Of a stretch of DNA of 64,000 nt, positions 35,329 to 46,918 are shown piece after piece (within the stretch, counting starts at the first letter, position 1; each line of letters opens with the position of its first letter). The position numbers and the translations under genes are program-made. Where the stretch lies: NCBI GenBank assembly GCA_016707895.1, contig JADJGV010000034.1:124001-188000 (forward strand), read 5' to 3'. Source of the DNA: Myxococcales bacterium. Its GTDB lineage: Bacteria; Myxococcota_A; Polyangia; Haliangiales; Haliangiaceae. A model generated the notes under the pieces. The model was given only the letters and a program-made list of their open reading frames with translations. It was not told the DNA's origin and did not search any database.

Positions 35329-36045
35329 TTACGCGCGGTGCAGGCGATCGGCCGCGCCGGCCAGCGCCGCGGCGGCGCCGTCGGTGATCACCGCGCCGTG
35401 GCCGGGGATGATGCGGCGCAGCCCCGGGCGCGCGGCCAGCGCCCGCAGCTGCGCGGCGTAGGCGGGCCGGTCCTTGACCAGGAACGTGCGCGCGGTCCAG
35501 GTGACCTTGGGCCCGCCGGTCGAGCCGATCAGCTTGACGACCCAGCCCTTCACGCCGGGCAGGCGGTCGGGCAGGTTCATGAACCCGTCGTTGAAGATCA
35601 GCGTCTCGGTGGCGTCGTCGGCGCGGTGGATGAACACCGCCTCGGCGGGCACGCCGGCCAGCGGCTCGAACGTCACCGCGCCGCCCGCCGGCAGCCGACC
35701 GTAGTCGCCGTCGACCGCGACCCGCTGCGCGACCCGGGCCTGCGACGCCGGCATCGCCACCACCTGCGCGTCGGGGTAGCGCGCCTTGAACCGCGGGGCG
35801 TCGAGGCGGTGGTGGCCGCTCGGCACGACGATCCAGCGCACCGGCCCGCGCGCGTCGATCGCCGCCATCGTCGCGTCGTCACACGCCACCGCGCTGTGGA
35901 CCGCGAGGCCGCCGTCGGCGGTGCGCCACACCGTCATCCGCCGCCCGATGGGCAACAGGTCGAGCGTGGCGTCGACGATCCACAGCCCGGGCGCGACCTC
36001 GGTGAGCGGTCCGTGCGATGCTGCCTGCCATGGTCCGGGTGCCAT
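35329..36045 (-). CDS. DUF4336/metallo-beta-lactamase-like protein
   Basis: 238 residues from ATG 36045. The order of motifs resembles DUF4336 and the metallo-beta-lactamase fold: LTEVAPGLWIVDA start, IVVPSGHHRLDAPRFKARYPDAQVVAMP, FIHRADDATETLIFNDG and a final RRIIPGHGAVITDG. The classic HxHxDH metal motif is replaced by GHHRLD, as is usual for DUF4336, whose role is unknown. The start overlaps the divergent barrel gene by 28 bases, so the two promoters lie in each other's coding ends. Confidence 0.7.
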   Translation of the reverse strand: MAPGPWQAASHGPLTEVAPGLWIVDATLDLLPIGRRMTVWRTADGGLAVHSAVACDDATMAAIDARGPVRWIVVPSGHHRLDAPRFKARYPDAQVVAMPASQARVAQRVAVDGDYGRLPAGGAVTFEPLAGVPAEAVFIHRADDATETLIFNDGFMNLPDRLPGVKGWVVKLIGSTGGPKVTWTARTFLVKDRPAYAAQLRALAARPGLRRIIPGHGAVITDGAAAALAGAADRLHRA

Positions 36046-38644
36046 CTCGCCGTGATGCTCGCCGATGGGCGATCGTCGCGCTAGGGGCGATGGCCGGCGC
36101 CGCGATCGCCGACGACGGGCCGGCGCCCCCGGCGGGCAAGCGGCCGACCACCGACGAGCTGTTCGGCCGCAAGCCCAAGCCGCGCGCGCCCGGCTGCGGC
36201 GAGGCGACGACGCTGCCGTGCCCGCGGCGCGATGACGCGGCGCCGGCGGCCGTGGAGACCACGCTCGGGCAGGGCTACCTGCGCCGCCTGCCGCTCGGCG
36301 ACGGCGATCTCGCGAGCGCCGCGGCGCTGACGCTGGGCGCCGGCCGCGACGACGTCGGCGTCTTCTTCGGCGGCGCGACCGGCCTCGACACCCGGTGGAC
36401 CCTCGACGGCGCGCCGATCGACGCCGCCTACACCGGCGGGCTCGGGCTGAACCTGCCGCTGGCGTTCCTCGACCGGGTGACGATCGGGGCCGCCGGGTTC
36501 GGCGCCGCCAGCCCGGCCGGCGTCGGCGGCGTGGTCGACGCGACGCTGGTGCGCGCCGACGGGGCCGCCCGCGGCGAGGTCAGCGCGTGGCTGGGCGCGG
36601 GGCGGGTGGCGGCGTGGCTGCCCCGCACCCGCGATCAATACGTGCCGTTCCGCGCGCGGGTCGTCGGCGCCCGCGAGGCCACCGTGACCGGCGTGATCCG
36701 CGGGCCGATCGCCGGCGGCGCGTGGTACGCCGCCGGCGTCGCGCCGACCCTGGCCGACGGCGGCGTCGATCGCGAGGCCTTCCGTCGCCGCGACGGCGAC
36801 GGCGACGGCGATCCCGATCGCGACGCGACCGGGCGGGTCATCCACGATCGGATCGCCGCCAGCCAGCGCGACGCGCTGGCCTACGAGGCGCCGTGGTTCG
36901 CCCGCGCCGGCCTCGATCGCGGCGCGCACCACCTCGACCTCACCGCGGTGGGGCAGGTGGCGCGCACCACCCGCTGGCTGGCCGCCGCCGAGGCCGACGC
37001 CGCCGGCGTCGATCGCGACGCGCTGATCGCGGCGGGCAGCGCGACCTGGCGCGCGACCTGGGGCGCCACCGCGCTGCGCGCGCAGGCCGCGTGGTACCGC
37101 AGCGATCGCCGCGAGGCGCCGCACGCCGCCGGCGGCGCCGCCCCGGCGGTCGGGCTGGCCTACGTGCCGGCGGTCGATGAGGCGCCGCTGGCCGGCGCCG
37201 CCGACGATCGCGCGGTGCGGGCGGCGTGCAGCGATCTCGTCGATGATCCCGCGCCGGCGCTGATCAACTGCCCGGTGGCCACCGGCTTCTATTGGACCGG
37301 CGGCGCCGGCGTGCTCGGCGACCTGACGATCGATCGCCCCAGCGTCAGCGCCGACGTGGTCCACCGCCGCGGCGAGCACCGGCTCGCGGCGGGCGTCGCC
37401 GCCGACGACGTGCGCGCGGTCGCGACCACCCGCTACTCCGGCGGCGCGCTGCGCCAGCAGCTGGGCGCCGGGACGTTCTTCGACTACCGCTTGATCGAGC
37501 TGGGCGGCGGCCCCGACGCCTGCGCCGGCACCGCGTGCCGGTTCGTCGACGAGGTCGCGATCACCTACCGCACGCGCACGATGGCCGCGTACCTCGCCGA
37601 CACCTGGCGGCCGGCGCCGACGGTCGCGGTCGAGTACGGCGTGCGCGCGCAGTCGAGCCAGCTGGGCGCGGCGCTGACGGTGCGCGAGGTGTTGCCGCGG
37701 GCCGGCGCCGCCTGGGACTTCCTCGGCGCCGGGCGATCGCGGCTGTTCGTCGGCTGGGGCCGCTACGGCGCGCCGCTGCCGGCCGGCCTCGGCGAGCGGG
37801 TCTACGCCGGCCCGTCGATCCTGCAGGCCGCGACCTTCGCCGGCACCACCGACGAGTCGATCGGCGGCCGCGGCGGCCTGCCGGTCGCGCCCGGCACCCG
37901 CGGCACCCGCGTCGACGAGGCGCTGGCCGGGATCGAGGTCGGCCAGCCCGACGTGGTGCGGCTCGGCGTGCTGGTGCGCGATCGCCACCTCGGCCGCGCG
38001 CTCGACGACGAGGCCGGCGCGCTGGCGTCGGCCGGCGCCGCCACCGGCGCGGTCGCGACCCGGCAGTACGACGAGGTGGCGGCGTGGCTCGACGGCGCGC
38101 CCACCGCCAAGCTCGGCGTGCGGATCGGCTACGCGTGGTCGCGGCTGGTCGGCAACTGGCCGGGGCCGGCCGATCCGGTCGAGGGCGTCACGCTCGGCAC
38201 GTCGCGGCTGTTCGACGACGGGCTCGACGCCGCCTACGCCAACGCCAGCGGCGCGCTGCCCAACGATCAGCCGCACCGGTTCTTCGCCGAGCTGGCGCTG
38301 CGCGGTCGGTGGCGGGGCGTCGCCCTCGACGGCAGCGTCCGCGCGACCGCGACCTCGGGCCGCCCGCGGTCGGCGCGGCTGGGCTTCGATCAGACCTTCG
38401 CGGTGCCGCGCGGCGCGCTCGGTCGCTTGCCGCCGGTGACCCAGGCCAACCTGCACCTCGCGGCGCGCCGCGGCCGGTGGCAGGCCACCCTCGACGTGCT
38501 CAACCTGTTCGATCGCCGCGGCGTGCTGGCGGTCAGCGAGGCGTTCGCCCGCGACGCCACGCCGATCGTCGGCGGCGACGCCAGCGATCTGGTGTGGCTC
38601 AAGGACGACGTCGTCGAGGGCGCGCCGGCGCTGCGGGTGCCGGG

Positions 38645-40198
<1,554 letters not shown>

Positions 40199-40284
40199 GG
40201 GGCGCGGACCTTGCCACGCAAACGCCCCCCGCGGGGGCACAACCGCCCGAAAGCGCCCGACGAGGCCTCAGCGGCCCCAGGGGC

Positions 40285-40375
40285 TCATCCGCCGACGCCG
40301 AGGTACCAGCGCACGCCGAGGCCGGCGTGCGTGCGGCGGCGGCTGTCGCGCGGTGTGCGCGTCGGCGCGACGGGC
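40285..40375 (-). pseudogene. Possible remnant of an outer-membrane protein C-terminus
   Basis: The gap between the helicase start and the next minus-strand gene contains an open frame ending HAGLGVRWYLGVGG then TGA at 40285-40287. A terminal amphipathic strand rich in Gly and aromatics is typical of barrel proteins. It has no start of its own and overlaps the end of the upstream membrane-protein gene in another frame. May be the residue of a deleted gene or chance. Confidence 0.3.
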
Positions 40376-41011
40376 TCAGTCTTTTTCTTCGCCGCGGCCG
40401 AGCAGGCCGCCGACCCGCGGATCCTTGGCCTGGTCGTCGCCGAACAAGCGGATGCGCTTGCCGGCGCGGTTGTGGCCGATGGCGTAGACCAGGCCGGCGA
40501 TGCCGGAGATCGGCAGCAGCACCATCAGCACCGGCATCAACAAGAACGCCGGGAGGATCTTGGAGACGATGCCGGCGACCATCACGTACAGCGCCGCCGC
40601 CGGGATGGTCTCGCGGAACGAGCCGGCGTAGAGCCAGCCGAGCGGGCCGAAGAAGAACGACAGCCCGGCGGAGATCAGCCAGGACTTCTCGCCGGCCTTG
40701 GGGGCGCGGGCCAGCTCGGCCTTGACGTCGCCGGCCTTCTTGGCGAGCGACATCGCGCGGGCGAGGTCGTTGGCCGACGGCCGGGCGTCGTCGGCGTCGG
40801 CGGGGATCTCGTCGGTCGGGCGGGCCTTGCGCGAGACCAGCGCCGCCTGCCGCTGGCGCAGCGCGTCCGACTCGGCGGCGGCGGCGGCGCGGCGGGCCAG
40901 GATGCGCTCGCGGGCCTCGGCCTTGCGCTGCCGGTCGGCCGCCGAGCTGGCCGCGACCTCGGCCTCCAGCGCGCGCAGGCGGGCGCGAACCTCGTCGTCG
41001 TCGGCAGCCAC
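40376..41011 (-). CDS. Membrane protein, TM2-like C-terminal half
   Basis: 211 residues from GTG 41011. The first half is an Ala/Arg/Glu-rich coiled-coil region (RLRALEAEVAASSAADRQRK, RERILARR). The second half has two or three hydrophobic segments: WLISAGLSFFFGPLGWLYAG, ALYVMVAGIVSKILPAFLL and VLLPISGIAGLVYAIGH. The first resembles a TM2 domain (FFFG-G-LYAG). No catalytic motif. Probably an inner-membrane protein with a cytoplasmic coiled coil; function unknown. Starts 33 bases from a divergent lipoprotein gene. Confidence 0.75.
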   Translation of the reverse strand: MAADDDEVRARLRALEAEVAASSAADRQRKAEARERILARRAAAAAESDALRQRQAALVSRKARPTDEIPADADDARPSANDLARAMSLAKKAGDVKAELARAPKAGEKSWLISAGLSFFFGPLGWLYAGSFRETIPAAALYVMVAGIVSKILPAFLLMPVLMVLLPISGIAGLVYAIGHNRAGKRIRLFGDDQAKDPRVGGLLGRGEEKD

Positions 41012-41044
41012 GGCCGAACTATGGCATGATTCCTGGCTGCATCC

Positions 41045-41383
41045 ATGCGTCGCCCGGTCGCTGCCGCGCTGCTCGTGATCGTCGCCGCCTGTGGCGGCGC
41101 GCCGCTCCCCGACGAGCCGGTCGCGCGCGGCAAGAAGGCGGACAAGCAGGTGGGCAAGAAGCACGGCTCCGAGGCGGTGCGCGAGGCCGAGGATCCCGAC
41201 GCGGTGGCGCGCGGCGGCAAGAAGTGGGGCGGCTGGCGCTACGCCGGCAGCCGCGACGAGTGCTTCTACGTGGTCGGCCGCAAGTGCTTCGCCACCGAGG
41301 CGGCCGCGTGCAAGGCCGCGGGCTGCGGTCGCGGCAAGTGCGCGGTGAGCGGCGGCGGGCCGGCCAACGTGAAGTGCCGCTAG
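41045..41383 (+). CDS. Small lipoprotein
   Basis: 112 residues with a clear lipoprotein signal (MRRPVAAALLVIVAAC, Cys16). The middle is basic (RGKKADKQVGKKHGSEAVREAE) and the last 45 residues hold six cysteines in a compact arrangement (DECFYVVGRKCFATEAAACKAAGCGRGKC), likely two or three disulfides. Function unknown. The M50-like gene follows after 14 bases and may be cotranscribed. Confidence 0.75.
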   Translation: MRRPVAAALLVIVAACGGAPLPDEPVARGKKADKQVGKKHGSEAVREAEDPDAVARGGKKWGGWRYAGSRDECFYVVGRKCFATEAAACKAAGCGRGKCAVSGGGPANVKCR

Positions 41384-41397
41384 GCCGCCGCGCGGCG

Positions 41398-42057
41398 GTG
41401 GCCGCGGCGATCGCCGCGATCTACGCGGTGCCCTACGCCGGCTACGCGCTGTACCCGCTCCTGCTCACGGCGACGGTCCTGCACGAGCTGGCCCACGCGC
41501 TGGCCGCGCTGGTCACCGGCGGCGAGGTCGGCGCGATCGCGCTGTCCCCCGACGGCGGCGCCGCGACGGTCCACGACGGCGGCGCGATCGCGGTGATCGC
41601 CGCCGCGGGCCCGCTGGCGCCGGCGTTGATCGGTGCGGCGCTGGTCGCGGTCGCCGATCGGCCGCGCGCGCGGCGCGGCGTGCTGCTCGGCCTCGCGGCG
41701 GCGATCGCGGTGGGTGCCGCGCTGTGGCTGCGCGGCGGCTTCGCGCTGGCGTGCGGCCTTGGCTCCGCCGGCGGGTTCGCCGCGCTGGCGGTGGTCGGCG
41801 AGCGCGTCGCGCGCCCGGCGATCATCGTCATCGGCCTCGGCGTCGGCCTGGCCTGGCTGGCGCGCCGCGAGGAGCTGTTCGCGCTGACCGCCGCGACGCC
41901 GCACGGCCGCGTCCCAACCGACGTCCAGACGCTCGCCGCCGCCGCCGGCGGGCCGCCGGCGACCTGGGCCTGGGCGCTGATCGCCGCGTCGCTGGCGCTG
42001 GTGGCGGGCGGCTTGGTGCTCGGCGCCGCGCGCCCGCGACCACGCGCGGGGGCGTGA
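41398..42057 (+). CDS. M50-like membrane metallopeptidase
   Basis: 219 residues from GTG 41398 (the frame is open further up, but the family N-terminus is short). The membrane-embedded zinc motif HELAH (29-33) lies in the first helix region, followed by TGGEVGAIALSPDGG and further helices (AVIAAAGPLAPALIGAAL). Four to six hydrophobic segments in all. This is the compact M50B-like group seen next to stress genes in many bacteria; a second metal ligand (NPDG-type) was not identified, so activity is uncertain. Probably intramembrane or envelope proteolysis. Confidence 0.7.
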   Translation: MAAAIAAIYAVPYAGYALYPLLLTATVLHELAHALAALVTGGEVGAIALSPDGGAATVHDGGAIAVIAAAGPLAPALIGAALVAVADRPRARRGVLLGLAAAIAVGAALWLRGGFALACGLGSAGGFAALAVVGERVARPAIIVIGLGVGLAWLARREELFALTAATPHGRVPTDVQTLAAAAGGPPATWAWALIAASLALVAGGLVLGAARPRPRAGA

Positions 42058-42072
42058 ACGGCGGCGCCCGCC

Positions 42073-43710
42073 TCAGCCGACGCCGACGATCTGGCCGTCG
42101 ACCAGATCGATCGCCAGCGCGCGCGGCTCCTTGGGCAGGCCGGGCATGCGGACGATCGCGCCGCACAGCGCGACCACGAAGCCGGCGCCGGCGGCCAGCT
42201 CGAAGCGGCGCACGGTCAGGGTGTGGCCGTCGGGGGCGCCGGGGCGCGACGGATCGTCGGTGAACGACGCCGGGGTCTTGGCCATGCACACCGGCAGGTG
42301 GCCGTGGCCGGCGGCCTCGAGCTCGGCGAGCTGCGCGGCGGCCTCGTCGGTGAGCACCACCGAGGTCGCGCGGTAGATCGCGGTGGCGATGCGCTCGATC
42401 TTGGCGCGCAACGGCTCGGCGCCGGTGTACAGCGTGCGGGCCGGCGCCTTGCCGTGGCGGGCCAGCGTGTCGAGCACCACCTGGGCCAGCGCGACGCCGC
42501 CCTCGGCGCCGCGGTTGGGCGCGTCGATCACCGCGAAGCCGACGTCGGCGGCCTCGACCGCGGCGCGCACCGCGGCGGTCTCCTCGTCGCTGTCGCCGGT
42601 GAACGCGTTGAGCGCGATCACCACCGGCCGGCCGAAGTGGCGGGCGTTCTCGAGGTGGCGCAGCAGGTTGGGCAGGCCGGCCTGGACCGCCGCCAGATCG
42701 GGCTGGCTGACCTGGTCGGGCTTGACGCCGCCGTGCAGCCGCAGCGCGCGCAACGACGCGATGATCACCACCGCCGCCGGCGACAGCTCGCCGCCCTTGG
42801 CCACCAGGTCGAAGAACTTCTCGCCGCCGAGATCGAACCCGAAGCCGGCCTCGACCACCGCGACCTCGGCCAGGTGCAGGCCGGTGCGCATCGCGACGAC
42901 GCTGGCGGTGCCGTGGGCGATGTTGGCGAACGGCCCGCAGTGGACGATCGTCGGCGTGCCACACACCGTCGCCACCAGGTTGGGCAGCATCGCGTCGCGG
43001 AGCAGCGCCATCATCGCGCCGACCGCGCCGATCTGGCTGGCGGTCACCGCCGCGCCGTCGGTGCCGCGGCCGATCACGATCCGGCCCAGGCGCGCGCGCA
43101 GGTCGTCGGCGTCGGTCGCCAGCGCCAGGATGGCCATGATCTCGGAGGCGGCGGTGATGTCGAAGCCGCCCGCGTGGATCGGGCCGTTGCCCTTGCCGCG
43201 GCCCAGCTCGAGCTGGCGCAGCGCACGATCGTTCATGTCCATCGTGCGCTTCCACGTGATCTTCTCGGGATCGAGCGTGGGGGTGAGGCCGTGGTGCAGG
43301 TGGTTGTCGATCAGCGCCGACAGCAGGTTGTGGGCGCTGCTGATCGCGTGGAAGTCGCCGTTGAAGTGCAGGTTGATGTCGGCCGTCGGGATCATGCGCG
43401 ACCAGCCGAAGCCGGTGCCGCCGCCCTTGAGCCCGAAAACCGGCCCCAGCGACGGCTCGCGCAGCACCACCGCCGCGCGCTTGCCCAGCTTGGTCAGGCC
43501 GTCGGCCAGGCCGATCGCGGTGGTGGTCTTGCCCTCGCCGGCGGCGGTCGGGGTGATGCCCGACACCAGGATCAGCGCGCCGGTCGCCTGCAGCGGGCCC
43601 AGCGCGGCCACCTCGATCTTGGCCTTGTCGCGGCCGTAGGGGCGCAGCGCGGTGGCGGGGAGGCCCAGCTTGGCCCCGATCTCGGTGACGTCATGGGTGG
43701 GGTCGATCAT
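42073..43710 (-). CDS. fhs: Formate-tetrahydrofolate ligase
   Basis: 545 residues, near the usual 550-560. Start ATG 43710 gives the family N-terminus (IDPTHDVTEIGAKLGLP). The ATP-binding P-loop TPTAAGEGKTTT (~53-64) and diagnostic segments LREPSLGPVFGLKGGGTG, TGDSDEE (FTGDSDEE) and HFNGDFHAI are present. The enzyme makes 10-formyl-tetrahydrofolate from formate, ATP and THF in one-carbon metabolism. Divergent from the DUF349 gene with only 58 bases between. No other folate gene is adjacent. Confidence 0.96.
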   Translation of the reverse strand: MIDPTHDVTEIGAKLGLPATALRPYGRDKAKIEVAALGPLQATGALILVSGITPTAAGEGKTTTAIGLADGLTKLGKRAAVVLREPSLGPVFGLKGGGTGFGWSRMIPTADINLHFNGDFHAISSAHNLLSALIDNHLHHGLTPTLDPEKITWKRTMDMNDRALRQLELGRGKGNGPIHAGGFDITAASEIMAILALATDADDLRARLGRIVIGRGTDGAAVTASQIGAVGAMMALLRDAMLPNLVATVCGTPTIVHCGPFANIAHGTASVVAMRTGLHLAEVAVVEAGFGFDLGGEKFFDLVAKGGELSPAAVVIIASLRALRLHGGVKPDQVSQPDLAAVQAGLPNLLRHLENARHFGRPVVIALNAFTGDSDEETAAVRAAVEAADVGFAVIDAPNRGAEGGVALAQVVLDTLARHGKAPARTLYTGAEPLRAKIERIATAIYRATSVVLTDEAAAQLAELEAAGHGHLPVCMAKTPASFTDDPSRPGAPDGHTLTVRRFELAAGAGFVVALCGAIVRMPGLPKEPRALAIDLVDGQIVGVG

Positions 43711-43768
43711 GCCGGGACCGTACAGCAAACCGTGTGGACATTTCCTTTCCTGGTAGATTCCGCCGGCT

Positions 43769-46700
43769 ATGGGTCTGGCTGATTTTTTCCGTCCCAAATA
43801 TCGACACAGCGATGTCAAGGTGCGCCTCGAGGCTGTCCGCGCCCTGACGTCCGACGAAGCCGACATCCTCGCCACCGTCGCCAAGTCCGACAAAGATCCC
43901 GGGGTACGCCGGATCGCCATCGAGAAGCTCGAACGCGTCGAGCTGCTCGCCGAGCTCGCCGAGAGCGAGAGCGATCGCGGCAACCGCGACCTCGCCGGCA
44001 GCCGCGCCGCCGAGCTGTGGGTGCAGGCCGCCTGTCAGGACGAGGACGAGACCCTCGCCGCCGACGGGCTGTCGGGCCTGCTCAAGCTGGGCGACGACCG
44101 CGCGCTGGTCGAGGTCGCCACCCGCGCCGCCGACCACGCGCTGCGCAAGAAGGCGGCGGCCGCGGTGCGCGACGGCAAGGCCCTGGTCGAGCTGGCCAAG
44201 ACCACCGCCTCGCCCGAGGTGCGGCAGGCGGCGATGGCGAAGCTCGACGACGCCGACGCGCTGCGCGCGCTGGCGATCGACACCAGCGTCAAGGAGCTCG
44301 GGCTGGCCGCGCTCGACAAGGTCGACGCCGAGGACGCGCTCGAGGCGATCGCGCAGAAGGCCAAGGCCAAGGCGGTGCGGCAGCGCGCGCGCAAGCGGCT
44401 CGACGACCTGGCCGCGGCCCGCGAGGCCGCGCGGCCCAAGGAGTCCGACGCGGTCCGCCGCAAGAAGGCCGAGAAGGCGCAGTGGCTGCGCGCGGTCGAG
44501 GCGCTGGCCGAGACCTTCGACTTCGAGAAGGGCGGGCCCGAGGTGGCTAAGGCCGAGGCGGCGTGGCGCGAGCTGGGCGACACCGGCGAGGTCGCCAGCG
44601 ACGAGCGGTTCGCCCGCGCGGTGGCCCGCTTCCACGCCCGCAAGGAGGCCGCGGCCAGGGCGCTGCACGAGCCCAAGCGCGAGGTCGAGGCCAAGCGCGA
44701 GGCCGCGCCGACGCCGCGCGAGCGGCCCCGCGATCCCGACGACGTCGACATCATCAACCCGGTGCACGGCGACGTGCTGGCGCGCAAGCCGGCGCCGGTC
44801 GAGAGCGACGCGGCCCGCGAGGCCCGGCAGAAGGAGGCCGCCGAGCGGCGCGCCGCCCGCGACGCCGCCAAGGCCGAGGCCGACGCCGCGCGCGCGCGCG
44901 AGCAGGCCGAGCGCGACGCCAAGCGCCAGGAGCACGGCGAGCGCGCCGGCGCGCTGGCCAAGAGCGTGGCCGCGCTGATCGCCGACATGGAGTCGGTCGC
45001 GGCGGAGCAGGGCGGCGATCCCAAGGCGGTCGAGCGGCTGCTCGGCCAGGCCGCGACCGCGTTCGCGCAGCTGGGCAAGGTGGCCGCCGCCGAGCGCGAC
45101 GCGCTCGAGGGCCGTTACCAGGCGGTGCGCGGCACGCTGGTGGTGCGCATCCAGGAGCTGCGCGAGGGCGAGGACTGGAAGCGGTGGGCCAACGTCCCGC
45201 GCGCCGACGCGCTGGTCGCCGCGGCCAAGGAGCTGGCCGAGCGCGAGGAGGCGCCGACCCTGCAGCTGCTCAAGGCGGTGCAGCAGGCGTGGAAGGAAGT
45301 CGGGCCGATGCCCGGCAAGAAGTCCAAGGAGCTGTGGGACACCTTCAAGGCCCACTGCGACGCGGCGTTCGCGCGGATCCGCCAGGATCGCGCCGCCGAG
45401 GACGAGAAGCTCTCGGGCAACGTGGCGGTGAAGCGCGAGCTGGTCGCGGCGGCGCAGGCGCTGTCGGGCTCGACCGACTTCGACGCCACCGCGGTGGCGA
45501 TGAAGGAGCTGCAGCGGCGGTGGAAGGAGTCGGGGCCGGTGCCGCGCAAGGTCGGCGACGAGCTGTGGAAGGAGTTCCGCACCGCGTGCGACGCGTTCTT
45601 CGAGCGGCGCAAGCCGTCGGTCGAGGCGTCGCTGCGCCAGGAGCAGGACAACCAGGCCGCCAAGGAGCGGCTGATCGCCACCGCCGAGGCGGTGGTGGCC
45701 AAGGCCCCCGGCGAGGCCGGGTGGGGCAAGGCGATCGGGCAGATCAAGGACCTGCAGCGCGAGTGGCAGGAGATCGGCCGGGTGCCGCGCGCCGAGGTCG
45801 AGGCGCTGTGGCAGCGGTTCCGCGCCGCGTGCGACGGGCTGTTCGCCAAGCGCGACGCGGCCCGCGACGCCGAGGCCGACGCCCAGCGCGCCGAGCTCGA
45901 GGCGGTGCGCGCCGACATCGAGGCGGTCACCGCGGGCGGCGACGACATCGCCGCGCGCGCGCTGGCGGTCCGCGCCAAGCTGGCCGAGCTGGCCGAGCGC
46001 GATCTCGAGCCGTCGGTCGAGCTGCGCGGCCTGTACGACCGCATGGTCCGCCACGTGATGAGCGAGCACGCCGACGCCCTGCGCGGCAGCGAGCTCGATC
46101 CGGTGGCGATGGCCAGCGCCCGCGCCAAGCTGATCGAGCGCGCCGAGAAGCTGTTGCCCAAGACCGCGCCGACGGTCGCGCTCGAGGACGCCTCGCCGGC
46201 GGACCTCGCGCAGCGGCTGAAGAGCGCGATGGCCGGCAACGCGCTGTGGAAGGGCGACGGCCGCGATCCGATCGAGGTGATCGACGAGCTGCGCGCTCGC
46301 TTCGCCGCGGTCGGCCCGGTGGTCGGCGCGGACGCCGAGGCCGCGCAGGCGCGCTTCGACGAGCTGTGCGCCGCGGTGCGCACGGCCCACGGCGCGAGCC
46401 CGGTCGCCGAGCGGCCCGCGCGCGCCGAGCGCCCCGAGCGTCCGGCCCGCGCCGAGCGCAACGATCGCCGCCGCGACCGCCGCGATCGCCGCAAGGACGA
46501 GCAGTCCGAGCAGGTCGCCCGCGAGGTGACGTCGGGCGAGCCCGTCGAGGCCGCCGTCGCGGCTCCGGCTCCGGCTCCGGCTCCGGTCGCTGTCGCGGCT
46601 CCGGCTCCGGTCGCGGCTCCGGCTCCGGTGGCGGCTCCGGCTCCGGTCGCGGCTCCGGTTCCGGCTCCGGCTCCGGTCGCGGCTCCGGCTCCGGCTCCGG

Positions 46701-46918
46701 CTCCGGTGGCGGCTCCGGCTCCGGCTCCGGTCGCGGCTCCGGCTCCGGTCGCCGCGCGCGCCCGCACCTCGACGCTCCCGCCCGGCGTCACCGAGGCGCT
46801 CGACGACGACTGGGAGGCCCCGGCCGCCGCAGCGGCGCCCGCGGCCCCCGCGGCGCCGGCCGACACCGCGCCTGCCGCGACCGGCGCGCCCGAAGTGGTG
46901 GACGAAGGCTGGGACTGA
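43769..46918 (+). CDS. HEAT/DUF349 repeat protein with Ala-Pro tail
   Basis: 1049 residues from ATG 43769. The first ~230 residues are HEAT-like helical repeats (VRLEAVRALTSDEADILATVAKSD, RRIAIEKLERVELLAELAE). A charged coiled coil (~270-400, EARQKEAAERRAARDAAKAEA) leads to at least four DUF349 modules (QQAWKEVGPMPGKKSKELWDTFK, QRRWKESGPVPRKVGDELWKEFR, QREWQEIGRVPRAEVEALWQRFR). DUF349 proteins are cytoplasmic with unclear function. The C-terminal ~120 residues are Ala/Pro/Val low-complexity, encoded by a hexamer-rich repeat. No enzyme motif. Divergent from fhs. Confidence 0.88.
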   Translation: MGLADFFRPKYRHSDVKVRLEAVRALTSDEADILATVAKSDKDPGVRRIAIEKLERVELLAELAESESDRGNRDLAGSRAAELWVQAACQDEDETLAADGLSGLLKLGDDRALVEVATRAADHALRKKAAAAVRDGKALVELAKTTASPEVRQAAMAKLDDADALRALAIDTSVKELGLAALDKVDAEDALEAIAQKAKAKAVRQRARKRLDDLAAAREAARPKESDAVRRKKAEKAQWLRAVEALAETFDFEKGGPEVAKAEAAWRELGDTGEVASDERFARAVARFHARKEAAARALHEPKREVEAKREAAPTPRERPRDPDDVDIINPVHGDVLARKPAPVESDAAREARQKEAAERRAARDAAKAEADAARAREQAERDAKRQEHGERAGALAKSVAALIADMESVAAEQGGDPKAVERLLGQAATAFAQLGKVAAAERDALEGRYQAVRGTLVVRIQELREGEDWKRWANVPRADALVAAAKELAEREEAPTLQLLKAVQQAWKEVGPMPGKKSKELWDTFKAHCDAAFARIRQDRAAEDEKLSGNVAVKRELVAAAQALSGSTDFDATAVAMKELQRRWKESGPVPRKVGDELWKEFRTACDAFFERRKPSVEASLRQEQDNQAAKERLIATAEAVVAKAPGEAGWGKAIGQIKDLQREWQEIGRVPRAEVEALWQRFRAACDGLFAKRDAARDAEADAQRAELEAVRADIEAVTAGGDDIAARALAVRAKLAELAERDLEPSVELRGLYDRMVRHVMSEHADALRGSELDPVAMASARAKLIERAEKLLPKTAPTVALEDASPADLAQRLKSAMAGNALWKGDGRDPIEVIDELRARFAAVGPVVGADAEAAQARFDELCAAVRTAHGASPVAERPARAERPERPARAERNDRRRDRRDRRKDEQSEQVAREVTSGEPVEAAVAAPAPAPAPVAVAAPAPVAAPAPVAAPAPVAAPVPAPAPVAAPAPAPAPVAAPAPAPVAAPAPVAARARTSTLPPGVTEALDDDWEAPAAAAAPAAPAAPADTAPAATGAPEVVDEGWD
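46561..46753 (+). repeat. GGCTCCGGCTCCGGTCGC-type tandem repeat
   Basis: About 190 bases of repeats of the hexamers GGCTCC and GGTCGC, encoding alternating Ala-Pro and Val-Ala. Unit lengths are multiples of three, so copy-number changes preserve the frame. Low-complexity tail of the DUF349 protein. Confidence 0.85.

Noticed and set aside
35329..36045. Classical metallo-beta-lactamase
   Set aside because: The HxHxDH motif is missing, so a catalytic zinc site cannot be claimed; only a DUF4336-like fold is.
40376..41011. Programmed frameshift at GAAGAAAAAGAC joining the TM2-like gene to the downstream strand
   Set aside because: The two segments belong to different protein types (inner-membrane versus barrel strand) and no stimulating structure is seen; kept only as a note.
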